Notes: generated by a model from the letters alone, not told the origin. A stretch of DNA of 64,000 bases from Rhipicephalus microplus (GCF_043290135.1 NC_134702.1:86177317-86241316); one strand, 5' to 3'; numbered from the stretch's first letter, positions 1-12,351 are shown. A program made the numbers and translations.

Positions 1-636
1 TAAGGTACTCCATCGTTCACACTAGCCTCTTGCTGTTTGCCTCTGTTAAGAAGTTACTTGCCGTACCCACTATAAGTCAACTAGCAAGACGCGCAAGCAA
101 TTTTTAACACTCCCGTGTTTACACCTTCCGCATTACCATTGGTTTCAAAGCGCTTCGACTTGGCTTGAAACGATCAAAGCTCACTCTAATGCTTCACACA
201 GCCCTTATATAAACTACTTTAACGTGTGCTAGAGAAGTCTGGTGAACTGAGGGGAAAACATCAGGCACTCACCGCATCGATGTCGCTGACGCCGGCCGAT
301 CCCGCAGCTGCCAACCACTGTTGCGAAGCTCGCCTCCGACGACGTTACAAAGGGCGCCACGAATCTCACCGCTGCAACCACTGTTTCGAAAGACGGCGAC
401 GCCAACACGGTCCCGAAGGCACCACTGCTTCGAACTCCGCCGGGAAGCTCACCAGCCGTTTGGTAGCGTAGGTCTTTTCAGCTCGCGACGGCTTCTGCGC
501 AGAGCTGATAGACGAGCGGACGAGACGACGGTGAGTTAAACAAGATTTATGTACAGCATATATAAAGAGGCGTTACAAATTCTGCACTGGGGCTGACAGC
601 TTAGAGACCCGAAGAGCCGAGCTCTCCTCTCTAATG
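1..636. other. no recognisable gene
   Basis: I see no protein family, RNA gene or clear repeat here. Short open frames overlap the GC-rich stretch at about 290-530, but their translations look like random basic peptides and match nothing I recognise. The stretch at about 530-600 (gtgagtt followed by an AT-rich run) could be part of an LTR or other repeat; this is only an impression. Confidence 0.4.
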
Positions 637-668
637 CCTAGTTCACACTGAAACATCCGCTTTCAACA

Positions 669-2057
669 GTGACCGAAATTCCCTGCCGCCCAACAATACG
701 AGAGGTTTCAGAACTACGAATACTTAGCCTTCTGATTCACAACAGAACAAAAAACAGCCCCACGCTAGACAAGCTACGGAAAATTGGAGAACAGGTAGGG
801 CACATGATCCGCCGAGTGTCAAACAAGCGCGGGGGGCTACGAGGAAGGGACGCGATTCGGCTCGCCAATGCTTTTGTAACTAGCAGGATTCTATATTATA
901 TTCTGTACGTACGAATGACTAAACACGAAGAGAACAGAGTCGATGCTATTCTTAGAAAAGTAATTAAGCGCGCACTTGATTTACCCATCCGCACTTCAAA
1001 TCAGAAACTCTCTGCATTGGGAGTCTTTAACTCTATACAAGAGCTCCAAGAAGCCCACCTTACAAATCAATATACGCGTCTTACGCAGACGCCCCCCGGG
1101 CGACGCCTACTGGACCGCCTCTTGATCCGGCACGAATGCGAAATCGAAAACGCGGAGCGTATTACTGAACTTTGGAGAACAAAACACTGGGTGTCCCCGC
1201 TTCCCCACAATATGACCAGGGAGGCGCACCAGGGTAGAAGGCAAGCGCGCGCTGAGGCACTTGAACAACGGCTTGGCTCCCGTAATGGGGTCTATTACGT
1301 CGATATGGCCGGGCCGTCACCTAGGGGATACTACACGGCGGCGGTAATACATCAAGGAACGCAGGTGGACGGCCTCACTTTCAAAGCCACAAGCTCAAGT
1401 AAGGCGGAGGAGGTGGCCATTGCACTGGCAGTATCCCATCCAAACTCAAAACAAATAGTTACAGACTCTCAAAGAGCCTGCGAGAGCTATCTTGCAGGAG
1501 AAATCTCTCCATTGGCTAATAGACTTTTAAAATTCAGCATCAGGAACCGCGATCCTACCCCAAAACGTCTTATATGGACTCCGGGACATCAGGGTCTACA
1601 GGGTAACGAGGCTGCACAAGCAGCAGCCCGCGTGCTTACTTCCCGGGAAACTCCCCGTTCCCCTGATAGACCTGAACGTCCCACACCTTTAACACGGTTT
1701 CGAGAAATCAAACAATACTACATTGAGCAACGCCGCTTGTATTCCGCACCAGCGAAGGGACTCTCGAAAACGGAGGAGCGCATCCTGCGGCGCCTACAGA
1801 CAAATACGCTGCTCTGTCCAGCCATACTCAAATATTAAGACCCAAAAATAAGTGAGCAGTGCCAGTACTGTGGGGAATTGGCCAACACTTCCCATATGGT
1901 CTGGGCCTGCCAAATGAACTCAAAATTAACCCCCTTTCCCAACCCCACCAAAGAGGACTGGGAGACGACCCTACTCAATAGCTCCACACTAGAGGAACAG
2001 CGAACTCTAGTCCAGCGGGCTCGGGTGGCGGCCTCGACTAATGACGTCCCGGACTAG
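669..2057 (+). pseudogene. I-clade LINE ORF2 C-terminus (thumb, RNase H, CCHC)
   Basis: The reading frame starts inside the post-RT region, whose motif ALDLPIRTSNQKLSALGVFN resembles the ALGLP...LGVHN segment of I-like elements. An RNase H domain follows with its acidic residues: D in YYVDMAGP, E in KAEEVAIA, D in VTDSQRA and H in TPGHQG. The last acidic position of the family appears replaced (NEAAQAAA). A TAA at 1836-1838 stops the frame, but the same frame continues to TAG at 2055-2057 and encodes the terminal knuckle (CQYCG, H, C). The nonsense codon therefore removes the knuckle from the product. The apparent GTG start is not a real start; the copy is simply truncated. Confidence 0.85.
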
Positions 2058-2137
2058 GGATGTCAACCAGCCCGGTGGGGATAAGGGCTATCTGGCACAG
2101 CCAGCAACAATAAAGGTTTTTTCCTCCTCCTCCTCCC
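673..2137 (+). mobile_element. I-clade LINE, 5'-truncated copy
   Basis: This is the 3' part of a non-LTR retrotransposon of the I clade: end of the RT/thumb region, an RNase H domain, a terminal CCHC-like knuckle and a short 3' UTR. The 3' UTR carries AATAAA at 2109-2114 followed by a T run and a (TCC)n tail to about 2136, which fits LINE priming. Everything upstream of the thumb region is missing, as expected from abortive reverse transcription. Confidence 0.85.
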
Positions 2138-3195
2138 CTGCCGCCGAAACGCAGCGTCGTTCGCACTGGACGCGCCCCGCGCCGCCGAATATGCCATCTA
2201 CTACGGCGCGAACACGGGATGGATGCGCTGTTACCCGGTTGTTGTCGCGGCTCGCAAACGCTGCTACGCTATCCGGTGGTGTATACTTCAACGATTCTCG
2301 TACGCAAGAAGCAAGAAAAGACACTACTGCTTACTTTGCTGGCAAGTGGCTGTCTTGTAATGCACGAGGAGCAGAAAAACCACCGACGCCAGCGGCGTTG
2401 GTGGGTTCGTTTTGCTCTGCACGACCGCAACAAGCTCGGTCACGCCAACAGTAAGCTCGGTCACCTCTTTAACGAAATACGGAGGCGAAGTAGGCACAGA
2501 GTAGGTTAAACTCCCGTTGGTTTCAACATTCAGTTACGTGCACTGCGGCATAACAAGTGAGTAGGGCTTGGCCACTATTTTTCAAAATTCCTTGACTAGC
2601 GCTCCTAATGGTCCGCGGTGACCCACTCGGCGGCAGACGCCGCAAAAATCAGTCCGAGAGCGAACGGCGCGAAGAAGGCCCTTTCGGCGGATCTCACCGC
2701 CGCCGAACGGGATTCGGAGCATTTTCGGCGGCCGGAATGCTCAGTGTGAACGCGGCTTAACACATAGGTCTACTGCTCGCGACGCGCCGCAGGGCTTCTT
2801 TTATATGCACTGGGTGGATTCTTTGAGTAACCAAATGTCCAACCAGAAGCGCCGCTGGTCGCGAGGTCAATCCTCCGAAGAGGTCACCGCTGGACCGCGT
2901 CATTCTCATCGAATCTGGAGCCGCTGCATTGCACGTGGCTGCACCCAAGGACGAGTGACGTCACCACGCATTGCGTCAGACTCGCCAGACAGGAAGGCGC
3001 CGGCTCACTGGCAGAGGTGACTCACTGTGCGTGCGCGGCAGAAAGTCACCGTGGCGTGATGACGCCGTTGAGTTGTTCATCGCGTCAGGCGGGCTCGTGG
3101 GCTGGCCTTGACACAGATTGCCTTTTTCAGAGGCATGGACGTTCGCTGTGGACTCGCACGCATAACAATGGCGAACACAAGCGACAGACCCCAAA
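2138..3195. other. no recognisable gene
   Basis: Apart from the GC-rich right part of the possible MITE (to 2759), this stretch holds only short overlapping frames on both strands with no family resemblance. I see no RNA gene or simple repeat. Confidence 0.4.
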
Positions 3196-3690
3196 ATGGA
3201 AATCAAGGCATGCGTGTCATGTAACATGACAACATGCCACGTTCACGATGCGCTTGCGGCCGTTTCGATAGCTTCACTTATACCAAATTTGGTATTACGG
3301 GACGTGAATAGATGACAGAGGTATGATACTGGGGCATACATGAAAAACATGATATGCGTGTCATGTAACAGCATGATTATATGCTATGCTTATGATGCGC
3401 TCGCGGCCGTTTCGCCTGCTTCACATGTACGAAACTCGGTATTACGCAACGAGAACGGACTACATAGGTAAATGACACATCCAAGCATGATAAGCGTGAC
3501 ATCTGTGTCTTGTAACAACATGACTACTTGCTACACTGATGATGCGCTCACGGCCGTTTCGCTAGCTTCACGTATGCCAAGTTTGGTATTAGGTGACGCC
3601 AGTGAATGACGAAGGTATGTGACTGTTGCAAACATGATAATGATGAGATGCGTGTCATGTGAGAAGAACATGACTACAATCCACCGTCAA
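3196..3690 (+). repeat. tandem ~146-bp units, outer array
   Basis: At least three degenerate units of about 146 bp follow each other. Each contains the phrase GATGCGCTnnCGGCCGTTTCG (seen at about 3248, 3395 and 3540), then a palindromic core such as ATACCAAATTTGGTAT (3280-3295), then an ACGTGACG-like word and a TGTCATGTAA-like word. Units diverge by point changes and small indels. The same unit recurs in both arms of the neighbouring inverted repeat. Confidence 0.8.
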
Positions 3691-3900
3691 GGTGCCAATA
3701 CATTTCGACGTGACGCGGGGCACGTGTTCGCCGGCGTTCATTTCGTCGCGTCACGCCGGCGTGTCCACACCGGGCGCCGGTCCAGCTATATACTCGTAGG
3801 CGCGTGCCGCGCTGCGTTGCTTTGACGCATGCGCGTTTCATCGCGTACGGCATCCCTCCGTCACGAAAAGAGGAAGATGCAGTGTTTTCTGGGTAACGCA

Positions 3901-5902
3901 TCGGCGCGAACTGCAGCATGTCGCATTTTGTACTGGTAGCCGTCGGGCCGCGCCGACGGACGCTGGTCGCGCCTGGCGTCAGACTATCGAGTGATCGCGT
4001 TTTGCTAACGTAGCGTCGCTGTACCCAGCGTGTGTGAGCATGAACGATTCATTGGAGTATATTGGGCCCTTCATGATGCACTCGCGGCTGTCTTGCGAGC
4101 TCCACATACACCAATTTTGGTGTTACGTGACGTCAATGGATAATGAAATATATGACTGGTGCAAACATGATAATCCTGACGCGCGTGTCATGTAAGAACA
4201 TCAAAACCTACTACGCTCATCACGTGCTTGCGGCCGCTTCGCTAGCTCCACCTATAATAAATGTGGTATGAAGTGACGTGAATAGATGCTGAAGGTAAAC
4301 GACACATGCGAACATAATAATCATGACACGGAAGCCTTGTACGGGATCGTTTACCTCCACGTCCTAATGTTGTGCTGATTTTACAGTGACATATCAACAT
4401 TTCTCATTCGTACTTCACATATCATCGATTTTCAGTCTACGTGGAATCTGCCATTTTTTTTTGCTCGATACTGGATATAGACACCGGCGGCGGCAGACAA
4501 CTACAGCACCACACGTGACCCGTAACAAGTTTCGCTATGACAAATTAACAAAATGTGGGAAAATATGAAGGAAATCTGGATACAACACGCAGCACTCTGG
4601 CTGCATCCCATCCTTTTGACTTCTATATGTGGTGTCATCTATTGGCAGATTCGGAGCACTTTCGGATATACTTTCTCCTGCTCCATGGGGAGCAAGTCTG
4701 TTCTAGTGGCAGATTGAGTGTGCTCCCTATATGTTCAATTGGCAGATCTGGGGTGCTACGCAGGATAAGCCGAGTTTCACCCGACTTCGTGAAACTCGGG
4801 ATCTTCCCGAGCTCTGGCGTCAACGAGCCAACATTGCGAAAAAGTAAAATCCAACCATCTGCCCGCCTCGTTTTATTGGTTACAATAAAACTAGTCATCG
4901 CGTCAAGGACGGTCGACTAAGTTGCGCGGTGTTTTCAAACCAGATGCATCTTTTTTCGTTTGTCGTTCCACTGAGTGAAAAAGTGCACCCTCTCAAGACT
5001 GGGGAGTGGCAGTGCAAAAGACGCCCATCAGCCGAGCCCTCTCAAGCGGTGCTCGTTGAGGAGAATGCTGTCTGCGTCCCACAAGAGCACGGGAACACTC
5101 CCAAGTGCACTGCACGGAACGCGCACCGGCGTGCTAGTGAGACGCGTTCCGCATCCCACACGAACGCTGTTGCACGCAGTCGGCGTTTCAGGAGAAGCGC
5201 ATGCACGGACGAAGGGGGATAAAAAAATTGGCAGATCACACGCAGGGTAGGAATCGATGATATGCGAAGCACGAATTAAGAAGGGTGATAGGTCACTTTT
5301 GAATCAGCACAATGTTAAGAGGTGGAGGTAAGTTATGCCATACACGACTTCCATGTTATGATTATCATGCTTGGACGTTTTATTTACCTTCATCATCTAT
5401 TAACGTCACCTGATACCAACTTTGGTATATATAGACCAAACGAAACGGCCTCGAGAACGCTATGAGCGTAACATATAGTCATGTTTTACAAGAAAATCAT
5501 ATCAAGATTATTATCTTTGGACGTGCCATTTACATTCATGATCCACTCACGTCACGTAATACTGAGTCTGGTATATGTGGAACTAGTGAAACGGTCGCGA
5601 GAACGCTATGAGCGTAGCGTGTAGTCATGTTTTACATGAAATGCATAGTATGATTATCACGTTTCGACGTGTCGTTTACCTTCATTTTGTATTCACTTCC
5701 CATGATAACAAGTTTGGTACATGTGGAGAAACGGCAGCGAGCGCGTCATGAAAGGCCCAATATACTCCGACGCAACGTAGACGCGCACGCAGGCGGGGTG
5801 TAGCGATGCCACGCTAGCGAAACGCGACCGGTGCGACCAGCGTCCGTCGGTGTGATCCGATAGCAACCGGCGCGAAATTCGACATGCTGCATTTCGCGCC
5901 GA
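3901..5902. repeat. large inverted repeat (fold-back) built of ~146-bp units
   Basis: The left arm (3901-4462) and the right arm (about 5219-5902) are reverse complements over most of their length. Shared landmarks are the outer TCGGCGCGAA, the stretch GACGGACGCTGGTCGC, GGAGTATATTGGGCC, two (left) or three (right) 146-bp units, and an inner AATCTGCCATTTTTT. The spacer (4463-5218) holds GGCAGATnnnGGnGCnC words and a perfect 11-bp stem at 4770-4780/4789-4799. Its open frames resemble no known transposase. Long inverted arms with internal subrepeats fit a Foldback-type DNA element, but classification is inference. Confidence 0.75.
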
Positions 5903-5914
5903 CAACGTTAGTTA

Positions 5915-6070
5915 GGGCCGGTGCACACCGGCGACTATCAGCGGTCGCGCGACCATTTGCAACTGGTCGCAAACAGTCGCGAACGGTCGCAAACGGTCGC
6001 AAAGCGACTGCTTTGGCTAGTCGCTTCCTGACCAATTTTCCAGTCGCGCGACTGCAGTCGCAAAGCTGCT
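5915..6070. repeat. GTCGC-rich short repeat
   Basis: A compact stretch repeats GGTCGCAAACG and GTCGCGCGACTG-like words, starting at AGGGCCGGTGCACACCGG, which is itself partly palindromic. It looks like one end of a MITE, but I could not find a matching opposite end. Confidence 0.4.
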
Positions 6071-7464
6071 GGAACCAATCAGTGATGCTCAATTTATGTT
6101 TTTTTTTCTTTGCGCTGTCTCCTGCCCTCAGATACAAACGAGTGCGTTCCTCTGGTTTCGTGGCACTATGGCCACCACGAAATACTTGGCTTGGACATGG
6201 CAGGGCGCAGCAGCTCGAGCAAAGTGTCGAATTTACGTTGCAACATTCGCAAGTAGCTAAACACCGTCAAAGTGAAGAGAAAATAAATTGTGCACCATCT
6301 TTCTCCCATATTCAGAATCGTTTTGTTTAGAAAAAAAATTTATTTCCACAAACGTCAATAACACTCAACAGAACATTTCCTTCTTAGACATACTCTAACA
6401 ATGATGACAAAACAGACGTAATTTACATGAACATGGATATGAGATTACGTTGAAAGAACGTGTACATTCGACGGTTCACACAAACACAACCACAAAAAAT
6501 ACTTCAAGGTAAACAAGAGACACAAATAAAACATAAATATGTACATTTTGCATATTTACATGTTGGCATGCCATTTCTGCCGGCGCATCGACAGATCAGC
6601 CTACCAATACCAGGCCAGCCGAAAGACAAGTTTCACTCATTCGTCATAAACCGACACAAAAGGGCAAGACCAGTGCCGAAGAAATTCCTCTTCACCGAGG
6701 AAGAAGAGCTCCTGCGACAAAACAGACAGCAGCTCCGAGTGCAGTCGTTCGAGGATCGGGTAGAGCGCGCGGCGGCGGCGGCCCGCTGCAACCGCCTCGC
6801 ATCGGTTGCGCCAGAGGCAGAAAGAGCCAGCAACAATGAGAAGACAAGCGAAGCGGCCTCGCGAACAACGCCCAGGAGAAACGAAGCGATTAGGGAGTTT
6901 TAGTGCTGGGTACGCATTCTCTTGGGGCCTTGCGGGCTTGCAAGCGCGCTGCGTTGCGTGCCCAACCCATACGCAACCGGAATGCCATTTAGTTGGCGCC
7001 ACGGTGGCACACACGCAAACGCAAGCCGCACGAAGTTCACACGCGCTCACAGAGCCATAGCGTCTTGTCGCGTAAGTAATATTTAAGTCTTTTTATTATT
7101 TAAAATGTTAAATTAAACATACATAGTGATCAGGACACTTTTTTATTGTGTACAGTAATCTGGTATACGCAAAAAAGTGAAATACACGGTTATTGTAACG
7201 ACAGTGTCGACATCTTGTGACACTTCGTGCAACCGCAGTCATGAACATGTTAGCTTACGCCTAATGTTTTTGGGGTGAAAATGAATAAAAAGGTTACTCA
7301 TTTGTAGTATTGTCGCTGCGCAGTTTTTGCACCAGATGTACAATGCACAATGTTTCTGCAATAACAAAGTTGTGGTTGCCTGTTTCACTATGGCAGCGCT
7401 AGATGGCGCCACCTATTCAGCTGGTCGGGGGCTGGCATATGCCTTTCAATTTCTATGTTCCAGG
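6071..7464. other. no recognisable gene
   Basis: Open frames at about 6460-7050 on both strands are arginine- and alanine-rich because of local GC-rich triplets, and match no family I know. The rest is AT-rich. No RNA gene, simple repeat or terminal repeat was seen. Confidence 0.4.
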
Positions 7465-7928
7465 TCATTCTAGCTTTGGAAATCTCGCTGAAACCGTGTA
7501 ATCGCTATAAGTGCTCGCACTTTGGCTCATTTTAACTCGACGGCTAGAGTATCCGCAGTGCGGATACCATGAGTTCTTGCGAAGGTGGACCATGCGGAAG
7601 CATGGCCCCATCGCCCCAGCGATCTTGCGACGCATATGTTTGGGGTTTCGCGCATGCGCAATACCGCCGCCCCAACGTCCTGCGTACGCAAGCCGCTTGG
7701 GTACCCAGCACAAAAACTCCCTATTTACTCTGAGGCAGTGAAATCCGGCATGTACGGCTTTCCAAAAAACGTGAGCAATGAGACAATGCCTCAGAAAATG
7801 CTGATTTGTTTCCCGAAGGGAGCAGTTCGGACATGTTGCTGACTGGACTATTCTCCACCTTTCGTGGCGGTCGAGAGTGGGAAGCACACCCCATTTCAGG
7901 CGCCACATGAAGTCCCGGAGGTGACCAG
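7465..7928 (-). pseudogene. Tx1-like LINE zf-RVT (C-terminal) segment
   Basis: The minus-strand frame begins RDFMWRLKWGVLPTLDRH and then shows a C-x2-C / H-x4-C arrangement (ATCPNCSL, then HFLRHC), the zinc-binding domain found after the RT in L1/Tx1-type LINEs. It directly continues the ORF2 that stops at 8619 on the other side of the inserted minisatellite element. The reading frame after the zinc motif drifts into unrelated sequence, so the true stop and 3' UTR are not clear. Confidence 0.75.
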
Positions 7929-8422
7929 GCAGAAAAATGCCGCCATATCCACGAAGTGAATGATGATGAGTGGGCGAAGCTCCGGAGGTAAACCTGGTAA
8001 ACCATGAATCCTCCGTACATTTTGCCCACTCGATTTTATTGCAACGCTCCCCCTAGCGTACGTCGCCGCACTATATCGAACGATGACACGCGCCGTATGT
8101 GGCATCATTCCTATTTTATAACACCTCGCATCTTTCATAATCAACTACACGTACCGCCGTCTAGTTTATAACATCTTGCATCTTTTGGACGGACGGACGG
8201 ACGGACGGACGGACGGACGGACGGATGGATGGACGGACGGACGGATGGACGGATGGATGGATGGACGGACAGACGGACGGACGGATGGACGGATGGACGG
8301 ACGGACGGATGGACGGATGGACGGACGGACGGACGGACGGATGGATGGACGGACGGACGGATGGACGGATGGATGGATGGACGGATGGATGGATGAATGG
8401 ACGGACGGACGGACGGACGGAC

Positions 8423-8456
<34 letters not shown>

Positions 8457-8618
8457 ATGGATGGATGGATGGATGGATGGATGGACGGACGGATGGACGG
8501 ATGGATATGGCTGTACCCTTTAGATCGGGCGGTGGCTAGCGTAATACTTAGAACTGAACGAGAGGTGGCTACATACAGGGGACGGACAGCCCACGCCTTA
8601 AGGAGCTTCGCTCCTAAA
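7929..8618 (-). mobile_element. minisatellite composite element, copy A
   Basis: On the minus strand it begins TTTTAGGAGCGAAGCTCC (8618 side), carries a GGAC/GGAT array (8187-8507 on the plus strand), and ends with the conserved tail CACTCATCATCATTCACTTC, GTGGATATGGCGGC and a T run. It sits inside the Tx1 ORF2, separating ...STLTASF from RDFMWRLKW. Four other copies with the same ends occur in this window (B 23383, C 53594, D 60012, E 61149). Confidence 0.75.
8187..8507 (+). repeat. (GGAC/GGAT)n minisatellite
   Basis: About 80 tetranucleotide units alternate between GGAC and GGAT, with GGAT dominating the right third. All three frames are open and give (DGRT/DGWM)n peptides, which are an artefact of the repeat and not genes. 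Confidence 0.95.
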
Positions 8619-10712
8619 AGAAGCCGTTAAGGTGCTCCAAGACACCCGTCTAGAGCGAGCACGATGGTATGGCGGGACCAACGGAAGCAACAAAGCAGCA
8701 GTTGTCTCAACTATGTGGTTGTTCAAAACTTCTATGCCAGGACAGCTCGACTTGCATGGGCGAAAAAATGCAACAGTTGTTGCATAAAACGCAGGAAGTG
8801 TTATTGACGGCGGCCTCTTGTTGAGTTGCACATTAGGCATCAAATGCCGAAGGTGAGTACCCAGAAAGTAATATGCAAGCGTTCGTGCGGGAGATTCCTC
8901 CCCTTGCACTAGGCGCAAAAGGAAGCGCAGTGCCAGCAGCCGACCGCGTATGGACACTGAAGGGAAAGCAAAGCCTCCTTGAGAACGCTGCTGTCCCAGT
9001 GCCGTGCGAGAGACCAGCCCAGTGCCGCCAGACCAAAAAAAGGAACACAAAGCAGACTGCAGTGATCGCACGATACGTAAAGATGGTTGCACGACGTGAG
9101 AAAGGTACCAAATGCGACCGCATAATACAGTCTGCGCTAGCTACCTCCACTCAAGAAGCGGCAAGTCAAAATCCCGTGCATCCTGAATTTTCAGTCTTAC
9201 TTCTTTGAGAGCGTTTAACCAAACAGATTTGCAAATGCCGTAGTGGTTGTATAAAATACATAAAATACGAAGGGACGCGGCCAGCTGAAGGGGAAAACCG
9301 GCGCTAAGCCTGGAGTTTGGAGAGCCAATGAAGAAATACCGGGATTTGGAGATATTCAACGGTGCACCTGAAATGTCGCCATACTGGGAACATACACGCA
9401 AGCGGCATGAAAGGCTATCTTCATCTGAAAAGTACAAGGTTATATCATCAGCGAAAGCTGTGACTTTCTCGACACCGCTACCAGGAAGCGCAAGACCCCG
9501 GACACGTGAATCCGCGTCAAGAGCACGAAAGTATGGCTCAAGGCTGAAGACAAATAGCACAGGAGACAATGGACATTCCTGACGGACCCCACGTGTTATG
9601 GAAAAGGCGGCACTTTCCCAGCCATCCAGAACTAGTGTGCTTTTCAGACCAGTGTACGTATTTTTAATCATTTCCACAAACGAATGAGAAAAGCCGAAGG
9701 CTGTGAGCACATTAAGGATATACGCGTGCTCTAGTCAGTCAAACGCTTTTTCCTGGTCCAAAGACACAAGGATACCACGTGCAGATCGTGACAGAGTATA
9801 GGCTATGATATCCCGTGTGGTATATGACAAGCTGTGTATTTCTTGTCCAAGCACTGATGAAGTCTGGTGATGACCTACCAGGGTGTTCAACAGACCCCTC
9901 AAACGTTCAACGGCTGCCGCCACGAATATCTTATAGTCAACGTTGAGGAGCGTGATAGGTCTCCAATCTCCAGGATTAACAGAGGAAGCATCACCCTTTG
10001 GAATAGGCACAATGCGTCCATCTGGAAAGACACCGTCCTCGTAGCATCGCCGGATTACCGCGGTAAAGGTAGCACCAATCTCATCCCAAAATGTCAAGTA
10101 AAACTCAACAGGAAAACCGTCTGGCCCTGGGGCCATTCCACGTTTCATAGATTTCAGTGCCGCCATTACGTCTTCAGCCGACGGAGAGATGTGCAGGCAA
10201 TCCGCAGCTTATTGAGGAATACGGGGCAAACTTCTAAGCATTGGCGGTGTTTAATCACAGTTTGTCCGCATGGCCAAACACGACATTGCTTCAAAATGCG
10301 CCAAGAAAACAGATCGATCACGCGTAGGAAGCCGCTGCGCAGGTGGTATTTGTGCAGTCATAGAGACAGATGGCTCTGATTGCCCAAAAAACGAATGTCT
10401 CACGTAGCGCAGCACCTCGGGATGTGCACATGGGTTGTGTCTACAGCGTCATGCTGCTGCCAAGAGGGACGAAGCAGCAGTCAAGCGTTGAAAGCGTTCA
10501 CGCAGTTCACGCTGCCACCCTCGCATCAGAGGAGAAGGCGTCTCGGCGCGCAAAGCAATGCGTAACTTCATCGCAGTATCAGCAAGCTCTTCAGAAACGC
10601 GTCGACGAAGCCAACGCCCCTCTACTGCACAGTGCAGGCGCCACTGCGTTTTAAGCGCATCCTAATCTTCAGGACCAGACGCCGTGAGCGGCACACGTAT
10701 TGCGCGTGACAA
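8619..10712 (-). pseudogene. Tx1-like LINE ORF2, reverse transcriptase part
   Basis: On the minus strand the linker comes first (GPEDxDALKTQWRLHCAVEG, with a TAG in place of the expected Trp at x). The RT follows, with MAPGPDGFPVEFYLTFW, PIPKGD, WRPITLLNVDYK, SLDQEKAFD, GVRQECPLSP and the catalytic box TAFADDITLYF. A TGA directly follows KAFD near 9733 and the frame then resumes. A frameshift lies near 9140, after which the post-RT region shows LCSFFWSGG. The signature APGPDG plus LTFW and the zf-RVT end fit the L1/Tx1 group rather than the I or CR1 groups. Nonsense codons and frameshifts make it non-functional. Confidence 0.85.
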
Positions 10713-10734
10713 ATCTGGGGCCGAATTCACAAAG

Positions 10735-12351
10735 CTTTCTCTTTGGCTACGCATTTTCTTAGCCGAAAATTCTCTTATCTGGAGGGATTACTATAGCGCG
10801 GGTATGAATTTAACTTATTCGGCACTTAAGAGGGCAAGGAGGACACACGATAGCCGATGAAACGACAAGGAAAGAAAGAAGTGTGTGCCGATAATATCAA
10901 GGAGCACGCAAAGCGTCTAGCATCGAGAGTATACGATGATAGCCAATGATTTGCTGCATCTAAGTTTCAGCTCCGCGAGCGTCTGCTACAGCGCTTACGG
11001 GATGCCGCGTACGTTGTAATAGGCGATTTGGCGGGCTGTGCAAAGCCAAGCACTCGCCTTTCATCAACGACTGTAGCTAAAAACGATATTGCTCGATGGC
11101 CTTAAGTCATCGAGCAATCCATGCACTACCTCGCCAAGTACAAGTAAACAACACTCCAGGTGCACCACATAAATGAAACCACACATAAATCGATGCATGC
11201 AATGTTTGAAAATGTGCCTCGAATGTCTTCCCCTATTTAACGCGACCAGTTACCTTACATTTCATTGAAGCTGCGCTGCTACTTAACTATTTCGGTGCAA
11301 TCTAGCACGGTATTGTGGTGAACGTAAGGGTGTTTTGTACCTATAGTCAAAGGTAGCCTTTGTTACAATATTCTTATTACAAGACACATGAGCGACTTTG
11401 GTGTTTGCAGACGAATTGTGCGGAAATACATAACAGCAGTAATCAAATGAAATTGTGAGCGCAATTTCGCTGGTTCCATGCACCGCAGCATTTTTATAAA
11501 GCCGGAATGCGAGAACGTGCATACGCTCACGCTTAGGTATATGTCTACGTAAAATGAGGGAGACTCATTGGGAGGTGTCTCAGTGCTAATGCTTTTCACA
11601 AAACACGGTGCAAATATTTCGTCCAGCGTTGTTTGAGTGCGCAAACAAAGCAAGGGACGTGTATACGAGTCTTGAGGTCGAGAGACGTTATCACACGTGC
11701 GAAAAGGATGAAAAGAGAGAGAGAGAGAGAGAGACTCTCGTTTCGGCTTCGCAAAAGCTTGAAATTGATAGATAATAAAGACAATTTTCTGGCCCAGCAG
11801 ACGTCAGGGAAAGTCTCCGCAAAGCAGCGTCAGATGCTCGGAGAGCATAAAAAAGTGAAGTACGCGTTATATGGGAGTGACAGCCACTCAGAAAGCGAGA
11901 TAAAGTGTGACTGTCCTTAGATGTGAGAATCAATGCTAATTAGGAGAGTTGAGTTAATGAGCCAAAACTTTCCTAGATAACAATAATGGAAGCAAACTGA
12001 GCATTCATCTAGTGAAAGTGACACTAGTGACAGTGAACTCATAATAGTGGATTAGCGTTGTCACAGGCCGATATGTATTTTTATTTTTTTATTTATATTT
12101 GGCAAACTATGAGAAGGTAGCCTACGTTAGAGCCGGCTATCCCAACGTCATGACAGTAATTTACAAGAATAAATAGCGCACGGTTATACAGTCACACGTG
12201 GCGGTTGCTATCTTCTAGTAACCTTGGGCAAACGCATTCTATTTTTTCTATTTTTGACAGTTTCACCGGACGTTTTTGCATTTGGCTTCATTCGAAGGAA
12301 GGACGATATATCAGCAATAGGGCGAATGCAAGCACTGCTGGAGTGGTCGAG
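10735..12351. other. no recognisable gene; small inverted repeat and GA tract
   Basis: I see no coding signature. There is a perfect 11-bp inverted repeat (ATTGCTCGATG at 11088-11098 with its complement at 11108-11118, 9-nt loop) and a short (GA)n run at about 11713-11733. The rest is mixed AT-rich DNA. Confidence 0.45.

Larger units (their letters stand above)
637..2759. mobile_element. possible short DNA transposon split by a LINE
   Basis: The left edge reads TTCACACTGAAACATCCG and the right edge, read on the minus strand, starts TTCACACTGAGCATTCCG, so the two ends look like short imperfect inverted termini. The LINE at 673-2137 lies between them. The interior right of the LINE (about 2590-2750) is rich in GGCGG and CCGCC words. 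I infer a MITE-like element that received a LINE. No convincing target duplication was found, so the boundaries are tentative. Confidence 0.3.
7465..10714 (-). mobile_element. Tx1-like LINE, 3' half (minus strand)
   Basis: Reading on the minus strand from 10714 down, this contains the endonuclease-RT linker, the reverse transcriptase, the post-RT region and a zinc-binding zf-RVT domain. It is interrupted at 7929-8618 by a minisatellite element. It has no endonuclease or ORF1 of its own. Those parts occur in the same orientation at 21004-23320, and I infer the two pieces are one LINE split by the 10.3-kb block between them. Confidence 0.75.

Noticed and set aside
3196..3690. CRISPR-like array
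   Set aside because: Units are about 146 bp and degenerate throughout, with no short constant repeat, unique spacers or cas genes; the context is eukaryotic.
6460..7050. Arginine/alanine-rich open frames on both strands
   Set aside because: Mutually overlapping, composition driven by GC triplets, no family resemblance.
8176..8630. Open frames encoding (DGRTDGWM)n
   Set aside because: They follow from the GGAC/GGAT tetranucleotide array, which is open in all frames; there is no other coding evidence.
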